From assembly GCA_027483345.1 (NCBI GenBank), contig JAIXUV010000343.1, positions 1-38,411 on the forward strand: DNA of 38,411 bases, written 5' to 3'. The notes beneath the pieces are model-generated. The model ran no database searches. It saw only the letters and a program-made list of their open reading frames with translations, and had not been told where the DNA came from. A program made the translations under genes and the position numbers. Below, piece after piece: positions 1 to 8,601 of this stretch. Position 1 is the first letter of the stretch. Each line of letters opens with the position of its first letter. The stretch is from Verrucomicrobiales bacterium (GTDB taxonomy: Bacteria; Verrucomicrobiota; Verrucomicrobiia; Limisphaerales; UBA9464).

Positions 1-183
1 CCACCCCGTCGGCAGGACCGTGGTGTTGAAGGTCCCGTCGGCCAAGGCGGGTGATTCGAAGCCGGGATTGGTGACGCTGATCATGGCCGCATGGCCCGCG
101 GGCACCACGGCGGCAACCACGAGGTTTAGGGCGATCGCCAGCGCCGGAACGGTTCCCAAGGAACGGGTGGAGGATGGGTTCAT
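1..183 (-). CDS. N-terminal fragment of a secreted protein, runs off the left edge
   Basis: Reading the minus strand from an ATG at 183 gives 61 open codons to the window edge. The first ~38 residues look like a Sec signal peptide: a basic/polar start, a hydrophobic stretch around LGTVPALAIALNLVVAAVV, then PAGHAAM. The mature start, ISVTNPGFESPALADGTF, resembles the opening of secreted carbohydrate-binding-like proteins, often PEP-CTERM proteins, in Verrucomicrobiota and Planctomycetota (recalled family knowledge). The C-terminus is outside the window, so sorting signal and function cannot be judged. The gene is divergent from the NAGPA-domain gene that starts near 571. Confidence 0.7.
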   Translation of the reverse strand, partial: MNPSSTRSLGTVPALAIALNLVVAAVVPAGHAAMISVTNPGFESPALADGTFNTTVLPTGW

Positions 184-570
184 GGAAGGCTCGGTTGTCG
201 GGGAGAACGCGGGAATCAGCGTGTCCAGGCCTCGACCGTCACCGGCGTGTTCGGCGGGAAGCTGGCCTGGAGCGGAAGCCGGGGCGGCCAGATCGGGAAG
301 CTCGGACACGCCGACAGCCTATGCGGACCGGGTCCAGGGTGAAGCCACGGAGACAGCGGAGAGCGGGCTTCGGGCGTCGAAAGACGGGCAACGAACAACA
401 ACCCACCTCGCACCCAGGACTGTGAACCCCACTCCCGTTCCCCGATGGAAGCAGCGTTTGCTCCACCGCGTTTCCGCGGGAGGATGCGGCCAGGGAATGC
501 GGCCGGCGCGAAGGTTTGCCCGCGTGGCCCGGGGCGAGGCAGGGTCTCCGACGGCAAATCCCGCCTCAAC
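184..570. other. Intergenic region between divergent genes
   Basis: This 387-base stretch separates a minus-strand secreted-protein gene from the plus-strand NAGPA-domain gene. Open frames crossing it on both strands give Arg/Pro/Gly-rich translations without a recognisable domain and look like GC-rich noise. It should hold two divergent promoters, but I see no convincing -35/-10 pair, strong inverted repeat or RNA gene. Confidence 0.5.
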
Positions 571-1773
571 GTGGTGAACTCCCTGGCATCCCTCCGGCAT
601 TTCCGATTCCACCTGGCCTCCGCCGCGACGGCACTCCTCTCGGCGCTGGCGGTCGGCTGCGGCCAGGACGCCCCCGTCGCACCCACCTCCGGGATCCTCG
701 AGATCCAACCCGGTCTCGCCTACACCAACCAGCACCTGCCCCAGGGCCCCTGGTCGGTCCATGTCGTTCGCATCCCACGCGGCGGTCCCGGGATCGCGCT
801 GCGTGCGCTGCACGCCGACAACCGAGCCTTCGGCCTCGCCACGATCTCAGCCCAGGTCCGCGGCATCCCGGCCACCACCGGCATCGCCCTCGCCGCGGTG
901 AACGGAGACTTCTACCAGCGTGAGCGCACCTTCGCCGGAGATCCCCGCGGATTGCAGATCCTCGACGGCGAACTGCTCAGTGCGCCGAAGGGCGTCTGCC
1001 TTTGGACCAGCCCGGACGGCACGCCGCATGTCGACGAGGTGACCGCCCGGTTCACGGTGGCCTGGCCCGACGGCAACATCAGTCCGCTGGGCCTGCACGA
1101 GGAACCGGAACCCGACCGCCTGGTCCTGTTCACCTCCGCGGCCGGCCCGTCGACCCGCACTTCGGGCGGAAGGGAATGGAAGCTGATCCCGGTGGAAGGC
1201 GCCGGAGCGCTCCGGCCCATCCTGCCCGGGGTGCGCCGCAAGGCGCGGGTGGAGTCCGTTCGCGACGGCGGCGATTCCCCGATCCCCGAACCGGGACTGG
1301 TGTTGTCGGCGGGCCGCGCACTCGCCCGCCGTCTGCCAACCGTGGAGCCCGGCGCCGTGCTCACCCTCGACTTCGCCACCAGCGTCCCGATCGACGGCGC
1401 CGTCACCGGCATCGGCGGCGGACCGGTCCTCGTCCGCGGCGGCAAGGCGGTCCGCATCGAGGTGCCCGACGACGACGCCTACCAGTTCAAGTCCATGCGC
1501 GAACGGCATCCGCGCTCCGCCGTGGGCTGGAACGCGGAGCACCTCTTCCTCGTGACGTCCGACGGACGCCGCGAGGGCGCCGCGGGGATGACCTTGGAGG
1601 AACTCGGCGCCTATCTCGCGTCGCTCGGCTGTACGGACGCCATGAACCTCGACGGCGGCGGCTCGGCAACGCTCTGGGCCGGCGGTGCGATCCGGAACCA
1701 GCCGAGCGACGGCTCCGAACGACCCATCGCCAACGCCTTGGCCATCGTCCGCCAAGCCGGTCGCGCGCCGTGA
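571..1773 (+). CDS. NAGPA-domain (phosphodiester glycosidase family) exported protein, probable lipoprotein
   Basis: About 400 residues. The frame is open from an ATG at 445, but the residues before 571 are Arg/Pro/Gly-rich and unlike a protein start. Adjacent GTG codons at 571 and 574 give a normal export signal (hydrophobic LASAATALLSALAVGC), so I place the start there. The Cys is near residue 30 in an imperfect lipobox (AVGC), suggesting a lipoprotein. The body matches the phosphodiester glycosidase / NAGPA family (PF09992): AAVNGDFY near residue 110, and the hallmark MNLDGGGSATLW with Asp361. Family members cleave sugar phosphodiesters, as in the mammalian mannose-6-phosphate uncovering enzyme; the substrate here is unknown. 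Its stop overlaps the GTG start of the CotH-like gene, indicating translational coupling. A second, longer NAGPA protein lies at 5522-7453. Confidence 0.85.
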   Translation: MVNSLASLRHFRFHLASAATALLSALAVGCGQDAPVAPTSGILEIQPGLAYTNQHLPQGPWSVHVVRIPRGGPGIALRALHADNRAFGLATISAQVRGIPATTGIALAAVNGDFYQRERTFAGDPRGLQILDGELLSAPKGVCLWTSPDGTPHVDEVTARFTVAWPDGNISPLGLHEEPEPDRLVLFTSAAGPSTRTSGGREWKLIPVEGAGALRPILPGVRRKARVESVRDGGDSPIPEPGLVLSAGRALARRLPTVEPGAVLTLDFATSVPIDGAVTGIGGGPVLVRGGKAVRIEVPDDDAYQFKSMRERHPRSAVGWNAEHLFLVTSDGRREGAAGMTLEELGAYLASLGCTDAMNLDGGGSATLWAGGAIRNQPSDGSERPIANALAIVRQAGRAP

Positions 1774-3353
1774 ACGCCTTTCTCCACGGCCCCGCGGACT
1801 GGCTCCGTCGCTGGACCTGGGTCTTGGTGATGGCCGTGTTCCTTGCGTCCTCGTACGCGCGGCAACCCGACACCGCCGACCTGTTCGAACCGACTCCCAC
1901 CGTCCACCGCGTCGAGCTTCGCCTCGCCGCACAAGCCGCCCAATCCCTCCGCGAAAGGCCCCGACAGGACGTCGAGGCGCGGGTTGTCCTCGATGGGCAT
2001 GAGGCCCGGAAGATCGAACTCCGGCTCAAGGGCGCCCTCGGCAGCTTCCGTCCCTTGGACGACCGGCCGTCGCTCACCCTCGAGACCTCCGGTGCCTGGG
2101 CGTTCCCGGGTGGGATCACGAAGCTGCACCTGAACAACTCGGTGGAGGACCCGAGCCGGCTTCGCGAACGCCTCGGACGGCATCTGTTCACCCGGGCCGG
2201 GATCCCCTGCCCCCGCGTGGGCCATGCGCGGGTGATGCTGGAAGGACGCGATCTCGGGCTCTACGTGATGGTCGAAGGCTGCACCGCGGAATGGATCCGA
2301 AGCACCTTCGGAGAGGTCCCCGGATCGGTGTTCGAGCCCCAGGCCGGCAATCCGGACGTCGTCGCGTTCCGGGAGGTGGCCCGCTTTCCTGAAGGCCCGC
2401 CCGGAATGCTTCCCTCCGGCTTCCTGGAGTCGCATCGCGGTCCCATGGGAACCCGCTGGGAACGGGCCGCGCCGGTGGTGGATGCGGCGGCCCTGGTGGA
2501 CTTCCTCGCGGTGGAACTTCATGCCGGCCATGCCGACGGGTATGGGCTCGCACGGAACAACTACCGGCTCTGGGTGCCACGGGACGGACGCGGTATCCGC
2601 TGGATTCCCCACGGTCTCGACCGCTTGTTCATGGCCACCGAGATCCCCTGGCCTCCCTCCTTCGGCGGACCCATGGCGGCGGCGTTGGCGGTCTCGCCGG
2701 AAGGGCTGCGGCGACTGGAGTCCCGGATCTTTTCCGGACCCGGAGAAGGGAAGGATACCGCTGCGCTGAGAACCCTCGTCGAGGGCTGGCGGGACGCGCT
2801 CCGGTCTCAGGTGGGCGCCAAGGGCTGGAAGGAGATCCGGGCGGGAACCGAGGAGCTGTTGGAGCAGATCCGGCGACGCGACGAGGTGCTCCGGAAACAG
2901 CGGGCGGCCTCCGGGCCGAGGACGGTCGATCCCGTGGCTGGCCTCCGCCTGGAGGGCTGGATCGCCGACGCGGAGAACGACGCGGCCACGGTGCAACGGA
3001 TCGAATCGCCGGGCCACCCGGCACGACTGCGTCTGGTCGCCCGAGGTCCGGTCGTGGCCGGGTGGACCTGGACCGGGACGTTGCCGGCCGGGAACCTGCG
3101 CCTGAAAGCCCAGGGCCGCGTGGAAGCCTTCAAGCCCACGGGTTTCGGCGGGGAAGGCGGCGTCTTCCTGCAGGTGGATTCGCCGACGAACCGGGTCTGG
3201 AGCCGCCCAGGAAAGGAGGGCGACGTGGAACTGGCGCTGCCCGTGCGCATCGGCCCCGAGGCCGGGCCGGTTCGGATCCGACTCGGATTCCGGGGCGCCG
3301 GCGGTACGGTCGAGATCGAGGAGGATTCCCTTCGTGCCCGATGGGACCGCTGA
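1770..3353 (+). CDS. CotH-kinase-family exported or membrane-anchored protein
   Basis: 527 residues from a GTG that overlaps the preceding stop (GTGA). Residues ~14-28 are hydrophobic (WTWVLVMAVFLASSYA), giving a signal peptide or anchor. The middle matches the CotH kinase-like fold (PF08757). Early on there is LHLNNSVEDPSRLRERLGRH, then LGLYVMVEG, and the core NNYRLW (Asn263/Asn264) followed by RWIPHGLDRLF (His281, Asp284). These are equivalent to the family's NYYLY...WIPWDLD metal/ATP-site region. The last ~140 residues look like an all-beta accessory domain. CotH proteins are atypical protein kinases known from spore coats; bacterial homologues are often extracellular. PHGLD in place of PWDLD is a variation, so activity is uncertain. 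Coupling to the NAGPA gene suggests a shared extracytoplasmic task. Confidence 0.8.
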   Translation: MNAFLHGPADWLRRWTWVLVMAVFLASSYARQPDTADLFEPTPTVHRVELRLAAQAAQSLRERPRQDVEARVVLDGHEARKIELRLKGALGSFRPLDDRPSLTLETSGAWAFPGGITKLHLNNSVEDPSRLRERLGRHLFTRAGIPCPRVGHARVMLEGRDLGLYVMVEGCTAEWIRSTFGEVPGSVFEPQAGNPDVVAFREVARFPEGPPGMLPSGFLESHRGPMGTRWERAAPVVDAAALVDFLAVELHAGHADGYGLARNNYRLWVPRDGRGIRWIPHGLDRLFMATEIPWPPSFGGPMAAALAVSPEGLRRLESRIFSGPGEGKDTAALRTLVEGWRDALRSQVGAKGWKEIRAGTEELLEQIRRRDEVLRKQRAASGPRTVDPVAGLRLEGWIADAENDAATVQRIESPGHPARLRLVARGPVVAGWTWTGTLPAGNLRLKAQGRVEAFKPTGFGGEGGVFLQVDSPTNRVWSRPGKEGDVELALPVRIGPEAGPVRIRLGFRGAGGTVEIEEDSLRARWDR

Positions 3354-3428
3354 TCCGCAGACACGGGCTTCCGATTCGGGCCGGCGGCGGCCATGACAAC
3401 CCAGGGTCGGCTTGGACCACGTTCGGGG

Positions 3429-3457
3429 CTTACATGAGTGAACCTCCGTGCTAGGCT
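3429..3457 (+). promoter_or_regulatory. Weak promoter candidate upstream of the first prepilin-like gene
   Basis: CTTACA (3429-3434) and TAGGCT (3452-3457) are separated by 17 bases, and the ATG follows 14 bases later. Matches to the sigma-70 consensus are only 4/6 and 3/6. The 118-base gap after the CotH gene makes a promoter plausible here. Confidence 0.22.
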
Positions 3458-3471
3458 CTCCCTCCTCGTTC

Positions 3472-4134
3472 ATGAATCCCACACGGAGACAGCACGCCTT
3501 CACCCTCATCGAGTTGCTCGTGGTGATCGCCATCATTGCGATCCTCGCCGGCATGCTCCTTCCCGCGCTGGCGTCGGCCAAGTCGAAGGCCAAGAACGTC
3601 GCCTGCATCAACAACCTCAAGACGGTCGGCCTCGGCCTCCGGATGTGGGCGAACGACAACGGCGACAAGTACCCGTGGCAGCTGGGACTGACCAACGGCG
3701 GCACGTCGGGCTCGGAGGATTGGGCGGACCACTTCCGGGCCTGCTCGAACGAGTTCTCCACGCCGAAGGTGCTGGTCTGCCCGGCGGAGAAGGTACAGCG
3801 GCCCGGCACCAACTGGGTCAACCTCGACGGCCTCGCCAACGTCAGCTACTTCGCTGGACTCAAGGCCGACGAGAACAAGCCGCAGACCATGGTATCCGGG
3901 GATTCCAACGTCACCGGCGGCGGCGGCGGATTCGACCCGCAATGGAGCCTGTTCCTCGGCACCTCGATCGACGCCGCCTGGGACAAGACCCTGCACGTCC
4001 GCGCCGGCAACCTCGCCATGACCGACGGCAGCGTGCAGACCACCAAGACCCCGGCGCTGCGCTCCGCCATCTCGCAGGCGCTCGCCAGCGGACTGACCAA
4101 CGTCGTGTTCTCCAAGCCCCGCGGCGTGCTCTGA
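3472..4134 (+). CDS. Prepilin-type protein with H-X9-DG motif
   Basis: 220 residues. The start at 3472 gives a nine-residue basic leader followed by the classic type IV prepilin segment [19 protein letters not shown], with Glu14 at +5 of the mature protein; the residue before cleavage is Ala rather than Gly. The long hydrophobic helix is followed by a globular domain. His175 then nine residues then Asp185-Gly186 ([12 protein letters not shown]) fits the prepilin-processing-associated H-X9-DG motif exactly; such proteins occur as large paralogous families in Verrucomicrobiota, Planctomycetota and Lentisphaerota. Cys residues near positions 44 and 104 could pair. The job is unknown: probably a pseudopilin-like surface or secretion-linked protein. 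It precedes an unknown membrane-anchored protein by 16 bases. Confidence 0.85.
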   Translation: MNPTRRQHAFTLIELLVVIAIIAILAGMLLPALASAKSKAKNVACINNLKTVGLGLRMWANDNGDKYPWQLGLTNGGTSGSEDWADHFRACSNEFSTPKVLVCPAEKVQRPGTNWVNLDGLANVSYFAGLKADENKPQTMVSGDSNVTGGGGGFDPQWSLFLGTSIDAAWDKTLHVRAGNLAMTDGSVQTTKTPALRSAISQALASGLTNVVFSKPRGVL

Positions 4135-4150
4135 ACCACCGCACGGACCC

Positions 4151-4816
4151 ATGCGCGACCACCGCGGAATCCAGGCCCTCTCCCTGGCCGTCACCGCCCT
4201 CGGCGCCGCGGCCCTCGTGGTCTTCGCGGTTTCCCGGAACGTCCCGCCGTCAGACGACACGGTCCTGGCCGAGGAGGTCGGACGCGCGGTGGCGGCGGAG
4301 ACCCTTTCCCTCGTGGGCGGACAGGGCCGCGTCGTCGTCTTCGCCCGCGACACCTCCGAGTTCCCGCAGCCGGCGGCGGACGCGGCGCTCGGCGCCTTCC
4401 GACGGTTCCTCGCCGACGCCGGACGGGAGGTCGCCGCGACACGGTTGATTGCCGAGGACCCGCTGCGTCCCCTGCGGGTTCCGGAAGGCGACGTGTTCGA
4501 CGTTCTGCGCAAGTCGAAGGCGGGCGACGTGTTGGTCTCGTTCCTCGGCCCGGCATTGCTCTCCGAGGAGCAGCGGGCGGCGCTCGGTTCCAGCCCCCAC
4601 GCCTCGGTCGTCGCCTTCTGCCCCGGGGCCATCCCGGCCGTCATGGACCTGCGGCGGCTCTCGGAGATGGGCCTGCTCCACGGCGCGGTCGTCGCCCGGA
4701 CGCGGGTCGCCGCCACCCCGACCGCACCTTCGGGCAAGTCCGCCTTCGAGGCGCAGTACCGGCGGGCCGACGGGAAGTCCCTGCGCGACGGATCCTTCAC
4801 GGAGGTGGGCCGATGA
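4151..4816 (+). CDS. Membrane-anchored protein of unknown function between two prepilin-like genes
   Basis: 221 residues. Residues ~8-27 (IQALSLAVTALGAAALVVFA) form one hydrophobic helix with a short basic N-terminus, implying a signal anchor with the rest outside the cytoplasm. The body is a mixed alpha/beta sequence (RVVVFARDTSEF, AGDVLVSFLGPAL, ASVVAFCPG) that could be a Rossmann-like or periplasmic-binding-like fold, but I recognise no family. Its ATG follows the first prepilin-like gene by 16 bases, and its stop overlaps the ATG of the second prepilin-like gene (ATGA at 4813-4816). The three genes are very likely one transcript, so it may assist those pilin-like proteins. Confidence 0.7.
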   Translation: MRDHRGIQALSLAVTALGAAALVVFAVSRNVPPSDDTVLAEEVGRAVAAETLSLVGGQGRVVVFARDTSEFPQPAADAALGAFRRFLADAGREVAATRLIAEDPLRPLRVPEGDVFDVLRKSKAGDVLVSFLGPALLSEEQRAALGSSPHASVVAFCPGAIPAVMDLRRLSEMGLLHGAVVARTRVAATPTAPSGKSAFEAQYRRADGKSLRDGSFTEVGR

Positions 4817-5499
4817 AGGCCCGATTGTCATTCCGTTTCCGTCGTGACGGCTTCACCCGCACCGACCTTCTGGCTGGCGTCGCCGTGCTCACGCTGCTGG
4901 CGGCGGTGGTTTGGATCCCGGTCACGATGGCGGGGGAGAAGGCACGCCTGGCGCGCTGCCTCGGCAACCTGCGCGAGGTGAACCGTGCCTGCGCCCAGTT
5001 CGCCGCCGAGCACGACCAGACCCTCCCGGGCCCGGTCGAGTCGCCCGGCGAGTTCCAGTGGTTCTACAAGGAGCAGGTGAAGTCCTACGCCGGGCTTCGC
5101 GGCGCCTCCACGGCACAGGATTCCCTGTTCGCCTGTCCCGACGACCGCGGCTACACCGATCCGAAGCCGTTCCACCAGTCGGAACGCTTCGACTTCGGCA
5201 GCTATCCCTTCAACGGCGTGCTGCTGCCGGGCGTGCCCAACATCGCCGGTTGGCGGCTTTCGGAGATCCGTGAACCCGCGCGGACGCTGCAGGTCATGGA
5301 GTGGACCGCGCATGGGCCGCTCTCCTGGCACCGCAGCCGCACCGGACGCCGCAACGCGCCCTTCTACAACGACGCCGAGAGCGTGGTCGGCTACGTCGAC
5401 GGCCGTGCCGCGCTGATTCCCATCCACTACGACGGCTTCAACGCCGCCTACACCCGCGACCCGCTGCCCGGCTACGCCTACCGGTACAGTGGCCGTTAG
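4813..5499 (+). CDS. Divergent prepilin-like protein
   Basis: 228 residues. The ATG is preceded by GGAGGT at 4801-4806, one of the few clear ribosome binding sites in the window, and overlaps the upstream stop. The leader of 13 residues ends in Gly, followed by FTRTDLLAGVAVLTLLAAVVW. This is a class III signal in which mature position +5 is Asp18 rather than the usual Glu. The globular part has CPDDRGY, LSEIREPARTLQVMEW and ESVVGYVDG, typical of the H-X9-DG family, but the position of the motif's His is Asn (NDAESVVGYVDG). The replacement residues may affect processing or assembly. It forms an operon with the two genes before it, and the NAGPA gene follows by 22 bases. Confidence 0.8.
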   Translation: MKARLSFRFRRDGFTRTDLLAGVAVLTLLAAVVWIPVTMAGEKARLARCLGNLREVNRACAQFAAEHDQTLPGPVESPGEFQWFYKEQVKSYAGLRGASTAQDSLFACPDDRGYTDPKPFHQSERFDFGSYPFNGVLLPGVPNIAGWRLSEIREPARTLQVMEWTAHGPLSWHRSRTGRRNAPFYNDAESVVGYVDGRAALIPIHYDGFNAAYTRDPLPGYAYRYSGR

Positions 5500-5521
5500 C
5501 CCGCCTTCGATTCCCGCCTGC

Positions 5522-7453
5522 ATGAAACCGACTTCCCAATGCGCCGGACAGTCCCGGCTCCTCCGCCTCCTCCTGCTCTCGCTGCTGTGGACGGCCCGGC
5601 TCCTCGGCGCGCCCGAGACCACCGGATGGATCCCGCTCTTCAAGGGCGTGGACTACATGATCGGCACCAACAGCACGCCGTCCGGCGACTTCACGAGCCT
5701 GATGGTCGCCCACATCCTGCGCGTCGACCTGACCGATCCCGACGTCCGCCTGCTGCCGACGCCGCCCCACACGAACTACCTCGCCAACCAACGCGAGACC
5801 GCCGGACGCACGGTCAGCCAGTTCGTGAAGGCCTACGGGGTGCAGGTCGCGGTGAACGCCAACTTCTTCTCGCCGACGGACTACTACCTGCCCGAGGGCA
5901 CCGCCATGCGGCTGGACGGGCTTTCCATCAGCGACGGATTCCCCGTCTCGCCCGCCAATCAGGGCGAGGCGGCGTCCGTGCTGTTCGACGTCAACCGCAC
6001 CGCCCGCATCGTCCACACCAACTGGCCCGCCGGCCCCACCAACGGCGTTCTCCATGCCGTCTCCGGCGACTACCCGATCCTCGTCGCCGGCCGGAACATC
6101 TCCCGCGCGTACCTCGGCGGCGGGAACATCCACGAGATCCAGCCGCGCACCGCGTTCGGCGTCTCGCGGGACGGCACGCGTCTCTTCCTCATCTGCATCG
6201 ACGGCAGGCAGGCACACAGCATCGGCGCCTACGACTACGAGACCGCCGCCTGGATGCTCCTCGCCGGCGCGCATGACGCCGTGAACATGGACGGCGGCGG
6301 ATCCGCCACGATGGTGATGCAGGACAGCCTCGGGCAACCACTCCGGTTGAACGCCTCCAGCGCCGTGGCCGACTCCGGACGGGAACGCACCGTCGGTGGC
6401 CACTTCGGCGTCTTCGCCAAGCCGGTCGTGGGCTTCATCAACGACGTGTCCGTGACGCCCTACGACGAAGGCGCGACAATCAGCTTCACCACCACGGCCC
6501 CTTCCGCCGTCCAGGTTGTCTACGGAACCTCCAATCCTCCCGGGATTACCACCGGCCCCGCGACGTCCGCCGCGACGAACCACACCGTGGTCCTGTCGGG
6601 CCTGACCCCAGGCATCGGGCACTATTTCCGCGTCGTCGCGGTTTCCGCCGTCGACGGCACCCGTCACGAGTCGACGGTGCGTTTCTTCACCACCACCCGC
6701 ACCGTCGATACCCGCGAAGTCGTCTCGATGGGCGCCGCCTGGCGCCACACCTTCGAAGCGCCGGCCGATGTCGCGTGGACGACTCCGGGTTTCGACGATT
6801 CCACGTGGGCAGGTCCCGATCCCGCGGTGTTGTGGGTGACCTCGAGCGCCGCGGGAACCAACCTGGACCCCGAGATCCTCGGCGGCCAACTCCAGCCGAA
6901 CTTCGCCACCGGGCTCCCCTATCTCGCCTACTTCTTCCGCACGCGATTCCGGGCCGATGCCGCGCCCGCCGGGGCCACGCTCGCGGTCGAGGCCTACATC
7001 GACGACGGAGCGGTGTTCTACCTCAACGGACGGGAACTGCACCGGATCCGAATGCCGGACGCCCCGACGCCGATCCTCCCCACGACGCTCGCCACCGCGC
7101 TGCCCTGCTCCGGCAACGCCACCTGCGCCGACAACTTCACCGTACCGGTCGACGGAATCTTGGTCCCAGGGGAGAACATGCTGACAGTGGAAGTGCACAA
7201 TGTCAGCACCCGTAGCTCCGACATCACCTTCGGCGCACAGGTGGTCCTGGAGACCCCGGTCGCCCGACCGCCGGTCCTCGGCATCCTCCGGGAGGGCTCT
7301 GTGCCGATCCTCGAATGGAGCGGCGCCGCATTCCGACTCCAGCAGGCCGATTCACCTGCCGGCCCCTGGACCGACGTCCCGGGTTCCGCGGTGACTTCCC
7401 CATTCCGGATCACCGACACCGCCGCGACCCGCTGGTTCCGGCTCGTGCGGTAG
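5522..7453 (+). CDS. Secreted multidomain NAGPA-family phosphodiester glycosidase-like protein
   Basis: 643 residues from the ATG at 5522; a GTG at 5489 in frame is less likely because it places 11 polar residues before the signal peptide. Domains in order: signal peptide (1-~32, RLLRLLLLSLLWTARLLGA); NAGPA domain (~50-305) with VAVNANFFSPTDYY, TAFGVSRDGTRLFLICIDG and the hallmark VNMDGGGSATMVM; a fibronectin-III-like domain (~316-415, ending TTTRTVDTREV); a beta-sandwich, carbohydrate-binding-like domain (~420-590, GAVFYLNGRELHRI, GENMLTVEVHNVS); and a short C-terminal module (FRLQQADSPAGPWTDVPG...WFRLVR) common on exported Verrucomicrobiota proteins. The likely role is extracellular cleavage or binding of phosphodiester-linked glycans; substrate unknown. 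It is the second NAGPA protein in the window, and both flank the prepilin-like cluster. Confidence 0.85.
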   Translation: MKPTSQCAGQSRLLRLLLLSLLWTARLLGAPETTGWIPLFKGVDYMIGTNSTPSGDFTSLMVAHILRVDLTDPDVRLLPTPPHTNYLANQRETAGRTVSQFVKAYGVQVAVNANFFSPTDYYLPEGTAMRLDGLSISDGFPVSPANQGEAASVLFDVNRTARIVHTNWPAGPTNGVLHAVSGDYPILVAGRNISRAYLGGGNIHEIQPRTAFGVSRDGTRLFLICIDGRQAHSIGAYDYETAAWMLLAGAHDAVNMDGGGSATMVMQDSLGQPLRLNASSAVADSGRERTVGGHFGVFAKPVVGFINDVSVTPYDEGATISFTTTAPSAVQVVYGTSNPPGITTGPATSAATNHTVVLSGLTPGIGHYFRVVAVSAVDGTRHESTVRFFTTTRTVDTREVVSMGAAWRHTFEAPADVAWTTPGFDDSTWAGPDPAVLWVTSSAAGTNLDPEILGGQLQPNFATGLPYLAYFFRTRFRADAAPAGATLAVEAYIDDGAVFYLNGRELHRIRMPDAPTPILPTTLATALPCSGNATCADNFTVPVDGILVPGENMLTVEVHNVSTRSSDITFGAQVVLETPVARPPVLGILREGSVPILEWSGAAFRLQQADSPAGPWTDVPGSAVTSPFRITDTAATRWFRLVR

Positions 7454-7462
7454 GACCCCAGC

Positions 7463-7528
7463 GCTGAGAGCGAGGAGCCGAGAGCTCAGAGCAGCAGGAG
7501 CATTGGCGTCTTTGCGTCTTCGCGTGAG
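7463..7528. repeat. Intergenic low-complexity repeat with a CTTTGCGT-type element
   Basis: The gap after the NAGPA gene contains a run of GAG/CTC words (about 7463-7494: GCTGAGAGCGAGGAGCCGAG and GAGCTCAGAGC) followed at 7505-7528 by GGCGTCTTTGCGT and CTTCGCGTGAG. Eight-base-period elements of the CTTTGCGT kind are, from memory, widely dispersed between genes in Planctomycetota, Verrucomicrobiota and some other phyla. A copy count across the genome would confirm this. Confidence 0.45.
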
Positions 7529-7541
7529 TCCCCTCAGGGCA

Positions 7542-8489
7542 TCAGTGCATCTCCACCGCGCAGTTCCCGAGCCCGCCGACGTAGTAGTGGAAGTGGACGT
7601 CGTGGTGGAGTCCGAGCAGGGACATCGGGACCGCAGTGTCCACGATGCGCTTCGAGATCATCAGCGCGGTCAGCCGTTGGCCGAACGGGTTGTCGTGGTT
7701 CCCGGCATGCCAGATGGACACCCGATCCGCCTTCCAGGTCTCGACCGGCCCCACCGTCACCGCCTGGGTCGGCACCAGTGAGATGTTCCCGCCGCCGCTG
7801 GTCCGGGCGTTCTGCGCGATGGTCAGCGGATGAAGGTCCACCACGCGCGTTGGCAGCTTCAGGTATTCCTCCGGCGTGGGCGGTGCGTTCCGGTGCTTGC
7901 CGGCCCTGCGGAACGGGTCGTTGAACGCCCAGTGCTTCACGTCGCCCTGGCCACCCTGCATCACCGCGCAGCGCACGCCGGACTCCCATGAGGCCCGGAA
8001 CGCCCGCGTGTCGGCGGCCGGGAAATGCAGGTGCGCGTCGGGCATCACCTTCTTCCGGTCGATCCGGTCGAAGCACAGTTCGCGGTCCGCCTTCTCGAAG
8101 GACAGCGGATGGGTCGCCGGCACCGACGCGCCGTCCACCACCCACTCGTCCATGCCCCAGAAATGTCCCGAGCGCACGTCCAGGCCGAGGGCGTTGACGA
8201 TGCGCGCCACCAACGGCAGCTGCTCAGTCGGACCGATCGGACCGCAGATGCCGACCGGGTTGTCCTCGGTGCTTTCCTTCCAGGCGGACACGTATTCCAA
8301 CGCCTCGGCGGTGTAGAAGTCCTCGAGCGTGTCGTGGAAATGGACCCGGAACCCCGGTCGCGAAAGCCTCCCCAACGCACGCGCCGTCAACGAGGCCGCC
8401 TCGGCGACCAAGTCGGGATGGATCGTGGTGTAGTCCCACCAGTCGGGGGCGACGCAGGACGGACGGCGTTCGGTCTTCGCGGTGCTCAT
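7542..8489 (-). CDS. Glucosamine-6-phosphate deaminase/isomerase-like protein (NagB fold)
   Basis: 315 residues from the minus-strand ATG at 8489. It resembles the NagB/6-phosphogluconolactonase/RpiA superfamily: [10 protein letters not shown] near residue 86 in the phosphate-loop region, GHFWGMDEW with Asp114 (matching the NagB catalytic Asp region), and [14 protein letters not shown] with His186. NagB itself has GxGxDGHIAFNEP there, so DVKH replaces DGH but the His and the FN-P core are kept. The protein is longer than E. coli NagB (266 residues). It probably isomerises or deaminates an amino-sugar phosphate in the cytoplasm, though a related substrate is possible. It is divergent from gspE with 159 bases between, and appears functionally separate from the secretion locus. 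Confidence 0.75.
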   Translation of the reverse strand: MSTAKTERRPSCVAPDWWDYTTIHPDLVAEAASLTARALGRLSRPGFRVHFHDTLEDFYTAEALEYVSAWKESTEDNPVGICGPIGPTEQLPLVARIVNALGLDVRSGHFWGMDEWVVDGASVPATHPLSFEKADRELCFDRIDRKKVMPDAHLHFPAADTRAFRASWESGVRCAVMQGGQGDVKHWAFNDPFRRAGKHRNAPPTPEEYLKLPTRVVDLHPLTIAQNARTSGGGNISLVPTQAVTVGPVETWKADRVSIWHAGNHDNPFGQRLTALMISKRIVDTAVPMSLLGLHHDVHFHYYVGGLGNCAVEMH

Positions 8490-8601
8490 GGTTTGGATGG
8501 GGCGGACGGTGACGGAATCCTCCGCCCGACCGTCCCCGGTGGCGAGCGTTTCCATGGTGGAGGCCGACAAGGCCCGATTCCCCATGAAGCCCGGGACCGC
8601 C

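Noticed and set aside
445-570. ATG at 445 as start of the first NAGPA protein
   Set aside because: It puts 42 Arg/Pro/Gly-rich residues before an otherwise normal signal peptide; GTG 571/574 is more plausible.
1611-3839. Minus-strand open frame of 742 residues across the CotH-like gene and prepilin start
   Set aside because: It overlaps two genes with clear domains, and its translation shows no family features.
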